The notes beneath the pieces are model-generated. The model worked only from the letters and a program-made list of their open reading frames with translations. It ran no database searches and had not been told where the DNA came from. 9,983 nt of DNA, from the NCBI GenBank assembly GCA_021156345.1, contig JAJNDJ010000052.1, forward strand, positions 1-9,983. Reading direction: 5' to 3'. Positions 1 to 6,381 of the stretch are shown piece by piece (the first letter of the stretch is position 1; each line of letters starts with the position of its first letter). A program made the position numbers and the translations under genes. The stretch is from Rubrobacteraceae bacterium. Lineage in GTDB: Bacteria > Actinomycetota > Rubrobacteria > Rubrobacterales > Rubrobacteraceae.

Positions 1-99
1 GGCGGCGTGGAAGAGCGCATCCGCAACAATACTCCTTACAGGGTCACCCGCGCGACGATGGTCGTCGAGGGCCTGTGCCCTGCCTGCATCGACAGCTAG
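1..99 (+). CDS. Fur-family metal-dependent transcriptional regulator, C-terminal fragment
   Basis: Reading frame 1 is open from the window edge to TAG at 97-99 and gives 32 residues ending EGLCPACIDS. The pattern of a hydrophobic strand (YRVTRATMVVEGL) followed by a C-x2-C pair matches the dimerisation-domain end of Fur/PerR/Zur repressors, where this cysteine pair binds a structural zinc. The N-terminal winged helix and the regulatory metal ligands lie outside the window, so Fur, PerR and Zur cannot be told apart. The gene ends 82 bases before the coiled-coil gene on the same strand, with a hairpin and a strong ribosome binding site between, so co-transcription is possible. Family assignment rests on a short tail only. 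Confidence 0.7.
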   Translation, partial: GGVEERIRNNTPYRVTRATMVVEGLCPACIDS

Positions 100-131
100 C
101 CAGCAGGGTCTTTACCCCGAGCCTGCCAAGA

Positions 132-166
132 GTTACCCTTTCGACCAACGTGGAGTTGCGGGTAAC
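132..166 (+). repeat. Nested inverted repeat next to a ribosome binding site
   Basis: A perfect 7-bp inverted repeat (GTTACCC at 132-138, GGGTAAC at 160-166) encloses a second 4-bp stem (CAAC 146-149, GTTG 155-158) with a 5-base loop. It ends three bases before the AGGAGA Shine-Dalgarno site (169-174) of the coiled-coil gene. It could be an RNA hairpin affecting translation or an operator. It has no T-tract, so it does not look like an intrinsic terminator for the upstream regulator. Confidence 0.4.
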
Positions 167-181
167 ACAGGAGAAGCGATC

Positions 182-2005
182 ATGAGCGAGGATCCCAGGG
201 ATAAGGCGGCCGCGCTCGCTGAGGGCATGGAGGCAGCCGGCGCCCTGATCGAGAACCTGGAGCAGGAGGTGGCCGACCTCAGGAGCGACCTGGACCAGGC
301 GGCTGTGGCGCTGAAAGCCGCGCAGGAGGAGGTCTCCTCCCGGGCCGGCGCGCTTGAGGAGAAAGAGCGGGCCCGCGCCGAGGCCGAAAGCGAGGTCGAA
401 GATCTCAGGGCGGAGATCTCCGCCCTCAAGCAGCAGCACTCGGACGAGCAGCTCCTCATCAGCAACGAGCACATAAAGGAGCTCGCAGAGGTTCGCCGCA
501 GGCTCGAAGAACAACGACAAACCGACGTGGATGCGGCCTCCTCCGGGTCTCGCCTCGACACCATCAAGGAAGAGTTCAGGCGTGAACGCGAGGCCCTGGA
601 GGCTCGGTACAGGGAGGAGATCGGAGCCCTGAAAAACGCCTCCGAGCATTGGGAGGAGCAGCTAAGGACATCTTACCAGGAACAGGAGGCGCGCCACGCG
701 GCCGAACTCGAGTCGGCCCGCAGCGCGGCTGCGGAAAGAGAGGATGCCCTGGAGCGTTCCCTCAGTGAAGACTTCGAAAGGAGGCTGGCCGAGGAGCGGG
801 GCACTTACGACGATCGTCAGACGGCGGCCGTGCAGGCCCTGAGGAGCGCGGCGGCAGAGAGGGAGTTGGAACTCCAGAACGTCGTAGAGACGCAGCAAGG
901 TGAGATAGCGTCGCTTCGCGACGAGCTCGAAGCGACACGCCGCAGCTCGGAGGAACGGCGCAAAGAGGATCTGCGGCGGGTAAAGGCGCTCGCCGAGGGA
1001 CGTGAGAACGACCTGAGGAAGACCTATGCCACCAGGCTCGCCGAGGCGAAAGACTCGGCAGAAAAGAGGGTTGCGGCCATCCAGGCCCAGAGAGAGGCTG
1101 ATAACAGGGCGCTCAGGGCGCGCCACGAGGAGAAGACCGCGCACCTCAGGCGCGAGCACGAGGAGCGGCTGGCGGCCGAAGACGAGCGCAGGAGGGCGGA
1201 GACGTGGGCACTCGAGGAGCGATTGGGGGAAGCCGCAGTCCAGCGTGAGAGCGAAATGCGCGCCTACACGGCCCGCATAAAGCAGCTGGAGGCAATCAGG
1301 CTGTCCCAGAAATCCTCTTCACAGGAGGATCTGGAGCGGGCGGTAGAGCGTTTCGGGGCGGAGATCTCCGATTTCGAGAACCGCGTCACCGAACTGGAAG
1401 GGGCCCTGGAGGAGTCCGAGGCCCGCAGGAACGAATTGGAGACCGTAATCGACGAGATCCGCGCCAGCGGTGAGGATTCGTCCGGGATCACAGCCGGGCC
1501 CGACGATGTCGCAGACGAAGAACCGAAAGTGGCCCTGGAGGATGTCGAGGCGCAGAACATACTGCCCGAGAAGAAGATCGAAGACCTTGAGGCGAGGCTC
1601 TCTGAGGCCAGAGAAGAGAGCCGGCGCAACGCCGAAGAGTTACAAAGAGCCCTGGAAAGCCTCGAGCGGCTCTCCGACCCGGCACGCCGGCTCAGGGAGG
1701 GCATAGCACTGTTCAACGAGAGCGAGCACGCGAGGACGGTAGCATCCATCTCGAAGGCCTTCGGCCTACCCAGGGTTCACGCGGCACTGGAGGACACGGC
1801 TCCAGGGAGACCAACGCTCACGTTCCTCTGGGGCGACATGGCCTGGCGGCGCTACGTCTCCGACCCCACAGAAGGGGTCGAAGAACCCAGGGTCTACCTC
1901 ACGGGTACGGGTGAAGATCCGGACGAAGTCAAGGCGTCGAGCCGGCAGCCCAACGCCAGGATGGACTCCAGAGGGCGTTTGATGATCGGCGTCCAGGCCC
2001 GTTGA
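182..2005 (+). CDS. Long cysteine-free coiled-coil protein with small C-terminal domain (unknown function)
   Basis: Start ATG is preceded by AGGAGA at 169-174 with good spacing. The 607-residue product is almost entirely Glu/Arg/Ala/Leu/Gln heptad-like sequence from about residue 10 to 495, as expected for a long rod. An acidic, Gly/Ser/Asp-rich break at about 427-450 separates the main rod from a shorter helical segment. The last 110 residues (about 498-607) differ in character: a helix (REGIALFNESEHARTVASI), then FLWGDMAWRRYVSDP and a region rich in Gly, Pro and Val that looks like a compact fold. There is no cysteine, no signal peptide and no membrane segment, so it is probably cytoplasmic. 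It resembles SMC/filament-like scaffolds only in composition; there is no Walker motif. I do not recognise a named family. It may be co-transcribed with the Fur-family gene upstream. Confidence 0.85.
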   Translation: MSEDPRDKAAALAEGMEAAGALIENLEQEVADLRSDLDQAAVALKAAQEEVSSRAGALEEKERARAEAESEVEDLRAEISALKQQHSDEQLLISNEHIKELAEVRRRLEEQRQTDVDAASSGSRLDTIKEEFRREREALEARYREEIGALKNASEHWEEQLRTSYQEQEARHAAELESARSAAAEREDALERSLSEDFERRLAEERGTYDDRQTAAVQALRSAAAERELELQNVVETQQGEIASLRDELEATRRSSEERRKEDLRRVKALAEGRENDLRKTYATRLAEAKDSAEKRVAAIQAQREADNRALRARHEEKTAHLRREHEERLAAEDERRRAETWALEERLGEAAVQRESEMRAYTARIKQLEAIRLSQKSSSQEDLERAVERFGAEISDFENRVTELEGALEESEARRNELETVIDEIRASGEDSSGITAGPDDVADEEPKVALEDVEAQNILPEKKIEDLEARLSEAREESRRNAEELQRALESLERLSDPARRLREGIALFNESEHARTVASISKAFGLPRVHAALEDTAPGRPTLTFLWGDMAWRRYVSDPTEGVEEPRVYLTGTGEDPDEVKASSRQPNARMDSRGRLMIGVQAR

Positions 2006-2092
2006 AGCCGGATGAGGAAGTGTTGACTCTACCTCACACCGCCCTGTCAGCATCTCGGCCAGCCTTCTCCCGAAAGCCGAAGTGCTCACTAG

Positions 2093-2527
2093 CTAACGGC
2101 GGCGGCGTGCTACTTTCTGGTTTTGGGCATAGAGCGCCTCCCCGCGGATGGCCCCGACGTAGGAGGCCGCACCAGATACGACGAGGAAGATGGCCGCGAG
2201 ACCTGCGGCCCAGGCACCATCGACGCCTGGCAGGAATCCTTTGCCCAGGACCAGGTTGAGCACCAAGGAAAGAACGAAGGCTAAGGGGACGACAAGGACC
2301 CCGTGCAGACGATGCCTGGAAGGCGCCTTGTAGCTGGCGGCCATCCCCCCGAAGTAGAACGAGAAGGCGGCGGCGAAAACGAGCAAGACGAGTGGGAGGG
2401 AGGCTGGCCCTGCGCGTTCGAGACCGAAGAAACGCGTGAGAACCGGCGCGAAAATCCCCTGCACCACGAGTAGACCGAGCACGAGCGCCAGCAGCAACCC
2501 GATCCCAACGGCCATGATGCTTTTCAT
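2093..2527 (-). CDS. Small four-helix integral membrane protein (unknown function)
   Basis: The 144-residue product has four hydrophobic segments at roughly residues 3-25 (VGIGLLLALVLGLLVVQG), 43-62 (LPLVLLVFAAAFSFYFGG), 77-95 (LVVPLAFVLSLVLNLVLG) and 106-126 (AAGLAAIFLVVSGAASYVGA), and a basic tail ending KVARRRR. Helix 1 follows the start directly, so the protein is inserted in the membrane without a cleavable signal. I chose ATG at 2527 because a GTG-started extension to 2575 would add 16 residues overlapping the divergent promoter. No clear Shine-Dalgarno precedes this ATG, but a TAGAAT box lies 7 bases upstream, suggesting a leaderless message. It resembles the small uncharacterised 4-TM proteins common in Gram-positive genomes; no catalytic motif is visible. 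It is divergent from the sulfatase-like gene and convergent with the coiled-coil gene. Confidence 0.75.
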   Translation of the reverse strand: MKSIMAVGIGLLLALVLGLLVVQGIFAPVLTRFFGLERAGPASLPLVLLVFAAAFSFYFGGMAASYKAPSRHRLHGVLVVPLAFVLSLVLNLVLGKGFLPGVDGAWAAGLAAIFLVVSGAASYVGAIRGEALYAQNQKVARRRR

Positions 2528-2534
2528 GAGATTT

Positions 2535-2540
2535 ATTCTA
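2535..2540 (-). promoter_or_regulatory. Candidate -10 box of a leaderless promoter for the membrane protein
   Basis: On the minus strand TAGAAT ends seven bases before the ATG at 2527, placing transcription initiation at or next to the start codon. No good -35 hexamer is seen at the usual distance, and no Shine-Dalgarno lies between, which is coherent with leaderless translation. Confidence 0.35.
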
Positions 2541-2576
2541 GCAGTCCCCCAGCGTACCAGGGTGGTCGGGTTCACG

Positions 2577-2606
2577 TTGACAGCCTGTCCGTTTCGCTTG
2601 TAGGTT
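2577..2606 (+). promoter_or_regulatory. Candidate promoter for the sulfatase-like gene
   Basis: A consensus -35 TTGACA (2577-2582) is followed after 18 bases by TAGGTT (2601-2606). Transcription would start near 2613, about 22 bases before the GTG start chosen for the downstream gene. This excludes the upstream in-frame TTG at 2605 as a start. Confidence 0.45.
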
Positions 2607-2634
2607 GCATTGTTGCGTAGTACGCTCTTGCTTC

Positions 2635-4140
2635 GTGAGAAAAGGCAAGCTGACCCGCAGAGACTTCCTCAAGATGACCGGAGCCGGGATGGCCGGGGCG
2701 ACGTTGCTCGGTGCCGCAGGCTGCGACCTTACAGAGCGCATCCGCAACATCACCATAGATCCCCCTGGCGTAAAAGAGGGCACCAACGTGGTGCTGATCA
2801 TCATCGACAGTTTGAGGAAGGACCACATCGGCGCCTACGGTAACGATAAGATCCGGACCCCCAGCCTCGACGCCCTCGCCAAAGACAGCCTGCTCTTTAC
2901 CAGGGCATACCCTGAGTCCATACCGACGATCTGCGCGAGGAGGGCCATTCACACGGGCCTCAGGACCTGGCCCTTCAGAGACTGGGTACCGCCCAAGGGA
3001 GAGGACATAATCCTGCAGGGCTGGGAACCTATACCCAACTACCAGACAACGCTCGCCGAGATGATGCAGGCGGCGGGGTACGGGACCTACTTCGTGACTG
3101 ACAACATGCACCAGTTCAAGCCCTCTTACAATATTCATCGTGGCTTCGACGTCTTCGACTTCTTCCGCGGCCAGACCACAGACAATTACAAACCCGCGTG
3201 GACGTACCCCAAGGACAAGGTCGCCCATGCCCTCCTCAAAGGCAACGTCCCTGCCATGAGGGGCCAGATGCGCCAGTACTTCGCCAACGTGAAGGAGCGT
3301 AAGACAGAGGCAGACTGGTTCTCCCCGATGGTCTTCTCACAGGCCGCGGACTACCTCGATGTCTTGAGCAAGGGTGGGCCTTTCTTCCTTACGGTTGACA
3401 GCTACGATCCGCACGAGCCATGGGACCCGCCCGAGAGGTACGTCAAGATGTACGACGACGAGCCTTACAACCTCAAGGAGCCTTTCTCGGTGATCTACGG
3501 TCCGAGCAGCTACCTGCTGCCGAGGGAGCTAGAGAGGATGAAGGCCCGCTACTCGGCGGAGGTCACGATGATGGACCGCTGGCTCGGCCGTTTCCTCGAC
3601 AAGATGGAAGAGCTGAACCTCTTCGAAAACACCCTCCTCATACTCCTCTCCGACCACGGTGTGGCCCACGGCGAGCACGGCTACACTGGTAAGCCAGACA
3701 ACGTGCTCTGGCCCGAGGTTACCGACATTCCGTTCTACATAAGGTACCCCGAAGGCAAGGCGGCGGGCCAGACGAGCGACTACTACGCCTCTACCCACGA
3801 CGTGGCCCCGACGATCCTGGGCTCCCTCGGAATCGAGCCGCAGCAGGAGCTGGACGGCCAGGACCTCTCCTTCGTGGTCGGAGGCAGGGAACCCGAGGCG
3901 AGGCCCCACTTCTCGATCGGCTACAACGACCACGTCTGGGCGCGCGACGACCGCTACGTCATGTTCAGCACCAACCAGGGCGCCGACGCCAAACTCTACG
4001 ACTTGCAGAAAGACCCCGGTATGCACAACGACATAGCGGGGATCGAGCCCAATATGGTCAAGCGGATGTTCGAAGACTACATACTAAGGGACGCCGGCGG
4101 ACCTCTCCCCACCTACGACTACGGCACCGCCGCAGGATAG
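2635..4140 (+). CDS. Tat-exported lipoprotein of the sulfatase/alkaline phosphatase superfamily with a Thr nucleophile position
   Basis: With GTG at 2635 the product has 501 residues. Residues 5-30 form a Tat signal (KLTRRDFLK, then a hydrophobic stretch) ending in GAAGC with Cys30 as a possible lipidation site, so the enzyme probably acts outside the membrane. The catalytic core begins NVVLIIIDSLRKDHIGAYG, with Asp58 as a metal ligand. The D-H-G-x4-G-E-H-G metal motif is at 340-349, and an SYDPHEPWDPP segment at 256-266 is typical of the superfamily. The nucleophile segment is TICARRAIHTG (98-108). Aligned to C/S-x-P-S-R-A-A-L-L-T-G of sulfatases, the catalytic place is Thr98, so formylglycine cannot form there. 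Thr is the nucleophile in phosphodiesterase and phosphotransferase members such as NPP and LtaS. The substrate is unknown; phosphate-ester chemistry is more likely than sulfate hydrolysis. No Shine-Dalgarno is evident. The 3' end faces the sirtuin gene 25 bases away. Confidence 0.88.
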   Translation: MRKGKLTRRDFLKMTGAGMAGATLLGAAGCDLTERIRNITIDPPGVKEGTNVVLIIIDSLRKDHIGAYGNDKIRTPSLDALAKDSLLFTRAYPESIPTICARRAIHTGLRTWPFRDWVPPKGEDIILQGWEPIPNYQTTLAEMMQAAGYGTYFVTDNMHQFKPSYNIHRGFDVFDFFRGQTTDNYKPAWTYPKDKVAHALLKGNVPAMRGQMRQYFANVKERKTEADWFSPMVFSQAADYLDVLSKGGPFFLTVDSYDPHEPWDPPERYVKMYDDEPYNLKEPFSVIYGPSSYLLPRELERMKARYSAEVTMMDRWLGRFLDKMEELNLFENTLLILLSDHGVAHGEHGYTGKPDNVLWPEVTDIPFYIRYPEGKAAGQTSDYYASTHDVAPTILGSLGIEPQQELDGQDLSFVVGGREPEARPHFSIGYNDHVWARDDRYVMFSTNQGADAKLYDLQKDPGMHNDIAGIEPNMVKRMFEDYILRDAGGPLPTYDYGTAAG

Positions 4141-4165
4141 GGCGCTCCAGCATAGTACCCCCTGC

Positions 4166-4948
4166 TCAAAGCACGTTTGATTGCTCCCCGAGTGCCCGCT
4201 TCGCCCGCTCCACCGCGGGCGGGATCACCTCACCTATGCCCGTCCACACCCGCAGCGTCGCCGCCCTGTCGTAGGGGGTCTTGCCCCGGTTGACCAGGAC
4301 CACTCGAGCTCCGGATCTGAGAGCCAGGCCCACGAGAGATGCAGCCGGCTGCACCATGAGCGAGGAGCCGAGGACGAGCATCAGGTCGCAGCGGCGGGCA
4401 TGGTGGTCGGCCAGCATCAACTCTCTCTCCGGCAAGGAGTCCCCGAAGTTCACCACCGAGGAGATGAGGCGTCCGCCGCAGTTAGCGCACTCCGGCTGGC
4501 CGGACACCGGCTTCTGGGTACGGTAGCCCGGGCCCCACCGCCCCGTGTCCCACCCTACCTCCTGCCTGGTGAAGGCCCGGTCGCAGCCAAGGCAACGCAT
4601 GAGCTGCCCGTTGCCGTGTAATTCCGCCAAGAACTCGGGGCTGATTCCGGAGCGGCGGTGGAGATTATCAGTGTTCTGCGTTACGAGGAACCGGAGCTTG
4701 CCGAGCCGCTGCAACTCAAAGAGTGACAGGTGGGAGGCATTGGGCGCTACCTCACCAGGTGGAACCCGCCACCTCGGTGCCGGCAGGCCAGCGTCGCGCC
4801 GCGTCCACACCCCCTCAGGGCCGCGAAAGTCGGGGATGCCCGAGTCTGTGCTGATACCGGCGCCCGTGAAGGCCACCATGTGCTCCGACCCGCCGATCCA
4901 CCGGGCGATCTTCCCGACGTGCCGCTGGAGGCGTCGCTCGCCTGTCAC
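4166..4948 (-). CDS. Sir2-family NAD-dependent protein deacylase, SIRT6/7-like type
   Basis: The 260-residue protein removes acyl groups from lysine using NAD in the cytoplasm. Visible motifs are GAGISTDSGIPDFRGP (29-44, NAD binding), QNTDNLH (91-97), catalytic His111 in ELHGN, zinc-binding pairs Cys119/Cys122 and Cys154/Cys157, NFGDSLPE (167-174) and GSSLMVQPAAS (194-204). GVWT directly after the DFRGP motif, SLPERELMLAD, and a terminal block with K-x-P-Y-D-x-x-A are characteristic of class IV sirtuins (SIRT6/7) rather than bacterial CobB. The GTG start at 4948 is fixed by a GGAGG site five bases upstream. A decayed YdeI gene on the same strand ends about 25 bases upstream, so an ancestral two-gene operon is plausible; the gene now has to rely on that promoter or a local one. 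All catalytic residues seem intact. Confidence 0.93.
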   Translation of the reverse strand: MTGERRLQRHVGKIARWIGGSEHMVAFTGAGISTDSGIPDFRGPEGVWTRRDAGLPAPRWRVPPGEVAPNASHLSLFELQRLGKLRFLVTQNTDNLHRRSGISPEFLAELHGNGQLMRCLGCDRAFTRQEVGWDTGRWGPGYRTQKPVSGQPECANCGGRLISSVVNFGDSLPERELMLADHHARRCDLMLVLGSSLMVQPAASLVGLALRSGARVVLVNRGKTPYDRAATLRVWTGIGEVIPPAVERAKRALGEQSNVL

Positions 4949-4972
4949 AGTATCCTCCGCATAGCACCTGGA

Positions 4973-5263
4973 TTACTCCTCGCAGGAGCCGTCGGCCTTG
5001 GCACGCTACACCTCCCGCAAGCCGGCGGGTTTCATCCTGCCCTCCTCATCAGCTTACTCACCTTGACGCGGTTGATCTTCGACCACTGATCCAACCGTAG
5101 CACAGAGCGACGTCGAGGACTCGGGTAGGGAGACCGTCTCCCTACCCGAGCCTTTCCCGGCGATCTCGAGCCACAGTCCATCCAAGGTCGTGTGGTGTTC
5201 TTCGAGCCACGCCTCGCGGGCAGCGAATGGGATCATAGGCAGGTCGCACTTCCTGGTGGTCAT
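4973..5263 (-). pseudogene. Decayed YdeI/OmpD-associated family gene
   Basis: The start ATG at 5263 has an AGGAGA-type ribosome site and begins MTTRKCDLPMIPFAAREAW, then LEEHHTTLDGLWLEIAGKG, the typical N-terminus of this family. After VSLPE (to about 5120) the similarity jumps by one base into another frame: VLDVALCYGWISG (5120-5082). It then jumps after a missing stretch of roughly 20-30 residues to QWSKINRVKVSKLM (about 5088-5047). A further frame continues GRMKPAGLREV, TAG (5006-5008), RAKADGSCEE, TAA (4973-4975). So there are at least two frameshifts, one internal deletion and one nonsense codon. The deletion junction has AGTGG, which would read into both the SG and KW sides and may be a recombination microhomology. 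The family is linked to bacteriocin/antimicrobial-peptide tolerance in the literature, but its biochemical role is poorly defined. The only long open piece (5054-5263) is an out-of-frame artefact after residue 50. Confidence 0.85.
5120..5150. repeat. Perfect 14-bp palindrome inside the YdeI remnant
   Basis: CTCGGGTAGGGAGA (5120-5133) and its exact reverse complement (5137-5150) flank a 3-base loop CCG. The hairpin lies in the sense-coding part that would encode the segment SVTYPE in intact relatives, and its left edge coincides with the first frameshift of the pseudogene. No T-tract follows on either strand, so it is not a classical terminator. Confidence 0.8.
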
Positions 5264-5484
5264 GGCTTCTCCTCTTCGACTGGTAGTGCCGCTCTCCCGA
5301 GAAGAACAACGAAAGTTTCAATCCTTCAAACTATGTACTGTGTGATTCTACAGACGGTCGGCATAATTCCCGGCTAGTGGCCGACCTCCCTGTACAAAAG
5401 GGCTCCGAAGGATGCCGGTTGCGTTTCACGTATATCACCTTATGCTACGGCCATACGATCGGGAACGACAGGCGAAGGAGATCC
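5264..5484. promoter_or_regulatory. Divergent intergenic region with a 7-bp inverted repeat
   Basis: This 221-base region separates the YdeI remnant (-) from the dihydrofolate-reductase-like gene (+). It is more AT-rich around 5310-5375 than its surroundings. A perfect inverted repeat GGTCGGC (5356-5362) / GCCGACC (5380-5386) with a 17-base spacer is compatible with an operator or weak hairpin. I see no convincing gene in it. Confidence 0.4.
5419..5446 (+). promoter_or_regulatory. Candidate promoter for the dihydrofolate-reductase-like gene
   Basis: TTGCGT (5419-5424), a 16-base spacer and TATGCT (5441-5446) resemble a housekeeping sigma promoter. It would give a leader of about 30 bases with the GAAGGAGA ribosome site at 5474-5481. 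Confidence 0.35.
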
Positions 5485-6036
5485 ATGAGGAAAGTAGTCG
5501 CGGTGGAGCTGGTGTCTCTGGACGGCGTGATGGAGTCGCCGGAAGAATGGGCTTTCTCCTACGCAAACGACGAGATGGAGGAGGCTAACGCGGCCGGGAT
5601 GGCCGCGTCGGACGCGTTATTGATGGGGCGAGTCACGTACGAGCAGATGGTCGCCTACTGGCCCAACCAACCGGGCGGCACGCCGATGGTCGACTACATA
5701 AACAGCGTGCCCAAGTACGTCGCCTCCACGACCCTGCAAGAGCCCCTCGAGTGGAACAACTCGACCCTGATCAAGGAGAACGTCGCGGGGGAAATTATCG
5801 AGCTGACGCAGCAGCCGGGAGATGACATCACGATCCTCGGAAGCGGCACCCTCGTCAGGTCGCTGCTGCGAGATGACCTCCTCGACGAGCTGAGGCTCAT
5901 GGTCCATCCCGTCGTGTTGGGCAGCGGGAAGCGCCTGTTCGAGGAAGGGAGCGATCAGAAGAGGCTGGAACTCATCGACTCGAAGACATTCGGCACGGGC
6001 GTCCTCTACCTCGCCTATGGGCCGCTACAGAGCTGA
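5485..6036 (+). CDS. Dihydrofolate reductase-like protein (RibD C-terminal domain family)
   Basis: The 183-residue protein has the fold of the NADPH-dependent reductase domain shared by dihydrofolate reductase and RibD. It starts MRKVVAVELVSLDGVMES (typical first strand, with the substrate-pocket Asp), continues with LMGRVTYEQMV at 46-56 (nucleotide-binding helix), then ITILGSGTLVRSLL (115-128) and DELRLMVHPVVLGSGKRLF (134-152), all family hallmarks. Start ATG at 5485 is preceded by GAAGGAGA at 5474-5481; an upstream extension to 5377 lacks family similarity and crosses the probable promoter. These stand-alone proteins are usually called dihydrofolate reductase family protein or YyaP-like, but the true substrate is generally unknown. 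It is intact, unlike both its neighbours, and ends 16 bases before the convergent PPOX remnant. Confidence 0.9.
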   Translation: MRKVVAVELVSLDGVMESPEEWAFSYANDEMEEANAAGMAASDALLMGRVTYEQMVAYWPNQPGGTPMVDYINSVPKYVASTTLQEPLEWNNSTLIKENVAGEIIELTQQPGDDITILGSGTLVRSLLRDDLLDELRLMVHPVVLGSGKRLFEEGSDQKRLELIDSKTFGTGVLYLAYGPLQS

Positions 6037-6052
6037 AGCCATATCTATCGAG

Positions 6053-6381
6053 TCAGGACGGTATGCGAATTACCTGTCGCGAGGGAGCGATCCGAAGTAC
6101 CACCCGTTCACTTTGGATTCGCGTTTGGTAGGGCTTGCCTCGGTACTTTTGGGACAATTCGTCGATGTGGTCTCTCGCCTCCTGACCCTTCACCTTCTCT
6201 ACGACTTCCCCGCGCACTTCGACGAAGCGATAGGGGTCCTCCTTGTCCCAGATCGTGACGGTCACCCTCGGGTCGCGTTCGACGTTGCGAGTAGCAAAGT
6301 AGTGAGCGCCGCAAAGTTCTGCCCACGGCCCAGTTCGAGAACCATCGGATGAAACTCCCGGCCGTTGATCTTGTCCGACAT
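6053..6381 (-). pseudogene. Decayed PPOX/F420-type flavin reductase family gene with internal deletion
   Basis: The ATG at 6381 follows a GAGGAGAGGAG ribosome site and reads MSDKINGREFHPM, then VLELGRGQNFAALTT, a normal start of an F420/pyridoxamine-oxidase-like reductase. In that frame translation drifts and stops at about 6267-6269. The family signal resumes in another frame as ATRNVERDPRVTVTIWD, then DPYRFVEVRGEVVEKV, then HIDELSQKYRGK, ending with TGA at 6053-6055. Comparing with the usual 130-145 residue length, about 25-35 codons (strands carrying DGxPxVxPVW) are missing between 6296 and 6310, together with a change of frame. The product would normally be a cytoplasmic F420- or FMN-dependent reductase. 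As it stands neither half can make the fold. Confidence 0.82.

Noticed and set aside
44..649. Long minus-strand ORFs opposite the coiled-coil gene (44-649, 662-1159, 1264-1749)
   Set aside because: Their composition follows the antisense of Glu/Arg/Ala-rich heptads and none has a ribosome site or family signature.
2605..2634. Upstream TTG start of the sulfatase-like ORF
   Set aside because: It lies within the -10 element and would put ten residues with three cysteines before the Tat signal.
12..2749. A 17-base identity (AGAGCGCATCCGCAACA) at 12-28 and 2733-2749
   Set aside because: Both encode ERIRN in the reading frame of unrelated genes with similar codon choice, with no extension on either side; treated as chance.
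5316..5329. GTTTCAATCCTTCA resembles the start of some CRISPR repeats
   Set aside because: Only one copy is present and no regularly spaced repeats follow; no cas gene lies in the window.
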